A stretch of 64,000 bases of DNA from Catonia carolina (lineage: Eukaryota; Arthropoda; Insecta; Hemiptera; Achilidae). The notes beneath the pieces were generated by a model, which was not told the DNA's origin, searched no databases, and was given only the letters and a program-made list of their open reading frames with translations. The stretch's first letter is position 1. Each line of letters begins with the position of its first letter. Location of the stretch: the NCBI GenBank assembly GCA_035578175.1, contig JAQMRL010000016.1, positions 4,138,721 to 4,202,720 on the forward strand, given 5' to 3'. Shown here one piece after another: positions 62,106 through 64,000 of the stretch. The position numbers and the translations under genes are program-made.

Positions 62106-63077
62106 CGAGGCGTGTTCAGAAAGTAAGTACTGTTTTTAAAAAAAGCAAGTAAAACAATTGTTTTTCAACACAATTTTATTTCTACATGGAAGTCCAAACA
62201 AACCTTAAACTATTTTTCAACATAGTTTCAACCGATGTTCAAACACTTGTCGTAGCGGGTGATCAATTTGTCTATACCCTCTTCATAGAAGGTTCCTGCC
62301 AACGAATGTAGCCACGACTCCACGGCAGTTTTCACTTCATTGTCGGTTTCAAAGCGTTGGCCGCCTAGCTCGCGCTTCATGTGCAGGAACTAGTGGTAGT
62401 CAGACGGTGCCAAGTCCGGGCTGTAGGGCGGGTGATCAAACGGTTCCCAACGAAAGTGTCGAACCAATGTTTGAGTGTCACCAGCGGTATGGGGCCGAGC
62501 ATTGTAATGGAGCAACACAATTCCGTTACTGAGCATTCCTCTCCGTTTGTTTTGAATTGCCCGCCTTAGTTTTCTTAAGGTTTCGCAATACCTTGCCGCA
62601 TTAATGGTTTCACCTCTTGGGAGAAAATCAATCAGCAAAACACCTTTCCGATCCCAAAAGGCAGTGCACATGATTTTTTGTGCAGACATTGTCGTCTTGA
62701 ATTTTTGTTTCTTCGGGGATTGCGTGTGTCGCCACTCCATGGACTGCTGTTTAGATTCCGGTGTGACATGATGGACCCAATTTTCATCCCGTCACAATTT
62801 TGTTTGAAAATCCTCACCATCATCACTGTATCGTGTGAGAAAAGTTAAAGCACTTCCAAGTATCTTGGTTTTGTGCACGTCAGTGGCGGGAACCTTCTAC
62901 GAAGAAGGTATAGACAAATTGATCACCCGCTACGACAAGTGTTTGAACATCGGTGAAAACTATGTCGAAAAATAGTTTAAGGTTTGGGCTTTCATGTAGA
63001 AATGAAATTGTGTTGAAAAAAAATTGTTTTACTTGTTTTTTTTTTAAAAACGGTACTTACTTTCTGAACACGTCTCA
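62106..63077 (-). mobile_element. Rearranged mariner with ~195-bp inverted arms
   Basis: TA at 62104-62105 and 63078-63079. Arms 62106-62300 and 62885-63077 are inverted copies that each include the mariner terminus (GTGTTCAGAAAGTAAGTAC) plus the transposase C-terminal codons (FYEEGIDKLITRYDKCLN). A normal mariner has this coding end once; here the 5' third of the element, including the DNA-binding domain, has been replaced by an inverted second 3' end. Confidence 0.88.
62216..62881 (-). pseudogene. Mariner transposase fragment, catalytically dead
   Basis: Minus-strand transposase of the Tc1/mariner superfamily lacking the N-terminal helix-turn-helix domain. Visible: LGSALTFLTRYSDDGEDF, a stop, RDENWVHHVTPESKQQ around the first catalytic Asp, SPKKQKFKTTMSAQKIMC, LLHYNARPHTA (the second catalytic Asp is Tyr; mariners have LHDNARPH), HPPYSPDLAPSDYH with the third Asp (the spacing fits D34D), a stop, then FYEEGIDKLITRYDKC and a stop. 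Closest by recollection to mellifera/irritans-type mariners. Inactive. Confidence 0.88.
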
Positions 63078-63262
63078 TAACATCTGCTTCTACCATCCTT
63101 TGTTATTTTACTCCCTAGATAGCAGAATTCCCCAACTACTGCATGCTATCGTTACCTACTTTTAGATTTTCCATCTCTTCTAAACCACTCTTGCTGGTGC
63201 ACAACACTTTCGTTTTGTTCTTATTAATTTTCATGAAGTAATCCTTTCACATGATTTCATCA

Positions 63263-63844
63263 GCAAAATTAGTAGTAGAGAGGAGGAAGAGAACGAAATA
63301 GTAGACGAGAAGGAGGTCAACATAATTTTTTACACACCCAGTTCAAATAAAATATGTTTAAATGCATCGTCACAAATATACGTTTCTGTACGCACGCATG
63401 CGCGTTTAATTACTACGTTTACGAATAATAAAAGTTTCGATAACAATTTTTAAGATAATATAATTACAGTATCGTATTGTAGAACTGACATACATTCATA
63501 CAGAAAGTGTGGGGTTCATGAAGATGAAACTCCCAAACGGGGCCTCATCAATACGTTACACTTTATTAAATACATGATACATACATCTCTTCACGCCCAT
63601 TAAATTATTTTACATATAGTTGTTATTATCACATTAGGTTTGACGACATGCTGTGCGGGCGAAAAAATGTAAAGTTTCTTTTAAGACAAGTTAATTTAAA
63701 CTATTAGAGATTTCAACAAAGTTTACTAAGTGAGTTGGGTCCATAGTCTATGGAAAGCGTTTTTCAAATTGAGGAAAAATCAATTAGGTGTAAGGAGAAA
63801 GAAAACCGCTTTACCTGATACATATCATTACTTACGAAGCTTCA
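63263..63844. other. Unassigned spacer
   Basis: No gene or known repeat. No upstream CDA exon was recognised here. Confidence 0.3.
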
Positions 63845-63875
63845 CACACACCCACACCCACACAGAAAGAGAAAG

Positions 63876-63938
<63 letters not shown>

Positions 63939-64000
63939 CCAATCGGAGAAAACATGTTTTTCAGGTTCAGTGGACCTGAAATCGTGTATTCCAACAAAAA
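63845..64000 (-). repeat. Rep-A copy 13, cut by the window end
   Basis: (AC)n-like and ~55 bp (GA)n at 63880-63936, then GACCAATCGGAGAAAACATG, GGTTCAGTGGACCTGAAA, the left part of Rep-A in minus orientation. Continues past the window. Confidence 0.75.

Larger units (their letters stand above)
61590..63262 (-). pseudogene. LINE-beta copy 2, interrupted by mariner
   Basis: Minus strand: 63262-63078 corresponds to 52347-52520 and 62105-61590 to 52521-53041 of LINE-beta (GTTGGGGAATTCTGC, ATTGCTCAAGCTAGAAAA, CAGTCAAGAAACTGATTAC). It is broken by stops and frameshifts. The mariner inserted at a TA within it. Confidence 0.85.

Noticed and set aside
1..64000. LTR retrotransposons or endogenous viral sequences
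   Set aside because: No paired LTRs, primer-binding sites, protease/integrase or viral motifs seen on either strand.

Overview
This window is eukaryotic nuclear DNA from an arthropod, almost certainly an insect. The evidence is split coding exons with GT-AG junctions, a chitin deacetylase gene, jockey-group LINEs, mariner, PIF/Harbinger, hAT and Helitron remnants, and many tRNA-derived SINEs. It is AT-rich and very repeat-dense. A large-genome hemipteran would fit, but nothing in the sequence proves the order. There are no bacterial operons, CRISPR arrays, rRNA genes or stand-alone tRNA genes.

Only two host genes are convincing, both on the minus strand. (1) A C2H2 zinc-finger gene at 21529-22641: a 370-codon last exon with seven good fingers, one degenerate finger and an N-terminal cysteine-rich region. 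(2) The last four coding exons of a chitin deacetylase (55496-55634, 54140-54386, 53087-53278, 46816-46927). Their splice phases agree exactly and they join into one continuous protein end; the 5' exons were not found. The 6.2-kb last intron is packed with transposons.

Layout. 1-5.9 kb: a TA-flanked 1.2-kb DNA element inside a dispersed repeat (Rep-B), then two head-to-head LINE copies. 6.3-9.4 kb: two copies of a ~0.92-kb dispersed repeat (Rep-A), (AC)n tracts and a 146-bp minisatellite. 9.4-11.5 kb: Rep-B plus tandem LINE 5' units. 11.5-18.2 kb: SINEs, Rep-D/E/F, MITE Rep-C, palindromes and a 340-bp fold-back element. 18.8-28.2 kb: SINEs, the zinc-finger gene, four Rep-A copies and an 83-bp higher-order tandem repeat. 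28.5-35.2 kb: Rep-B with LINE, a jockey pseudogene and another LINE. 35.4-45.2 kb: Rep-C, a Harbinger deletion derivative, SINEs (one split by a hAT element), a Helitron and LINE 3' ends. 46.8-55.6 kb: chitin deacetylase. 55.7-64 kb: Rep-A/Rep-D mosaics, a SINE split by a LINE, and a rearranged mariner nested in a LINE.

The main biology is nested transposition with readable target-site duplications (TSDs), which allow relative dating. The most unusual objects are: the Rep-B + Rep-A + LINE compound found at three loci; two LINE copies sharing the same nonsense codon; a mariner with two inverted 3' ends; a Harbinger derivative retaining abutting convergent 5' ends of both its genes; and a tRNA-like SINE with an 11-bp perfect hairpin between its A and B boxes. 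Repeat names (Rep-A to F, S1 to S5, LINE alpha/beta/gamma) are local labels, not database names.
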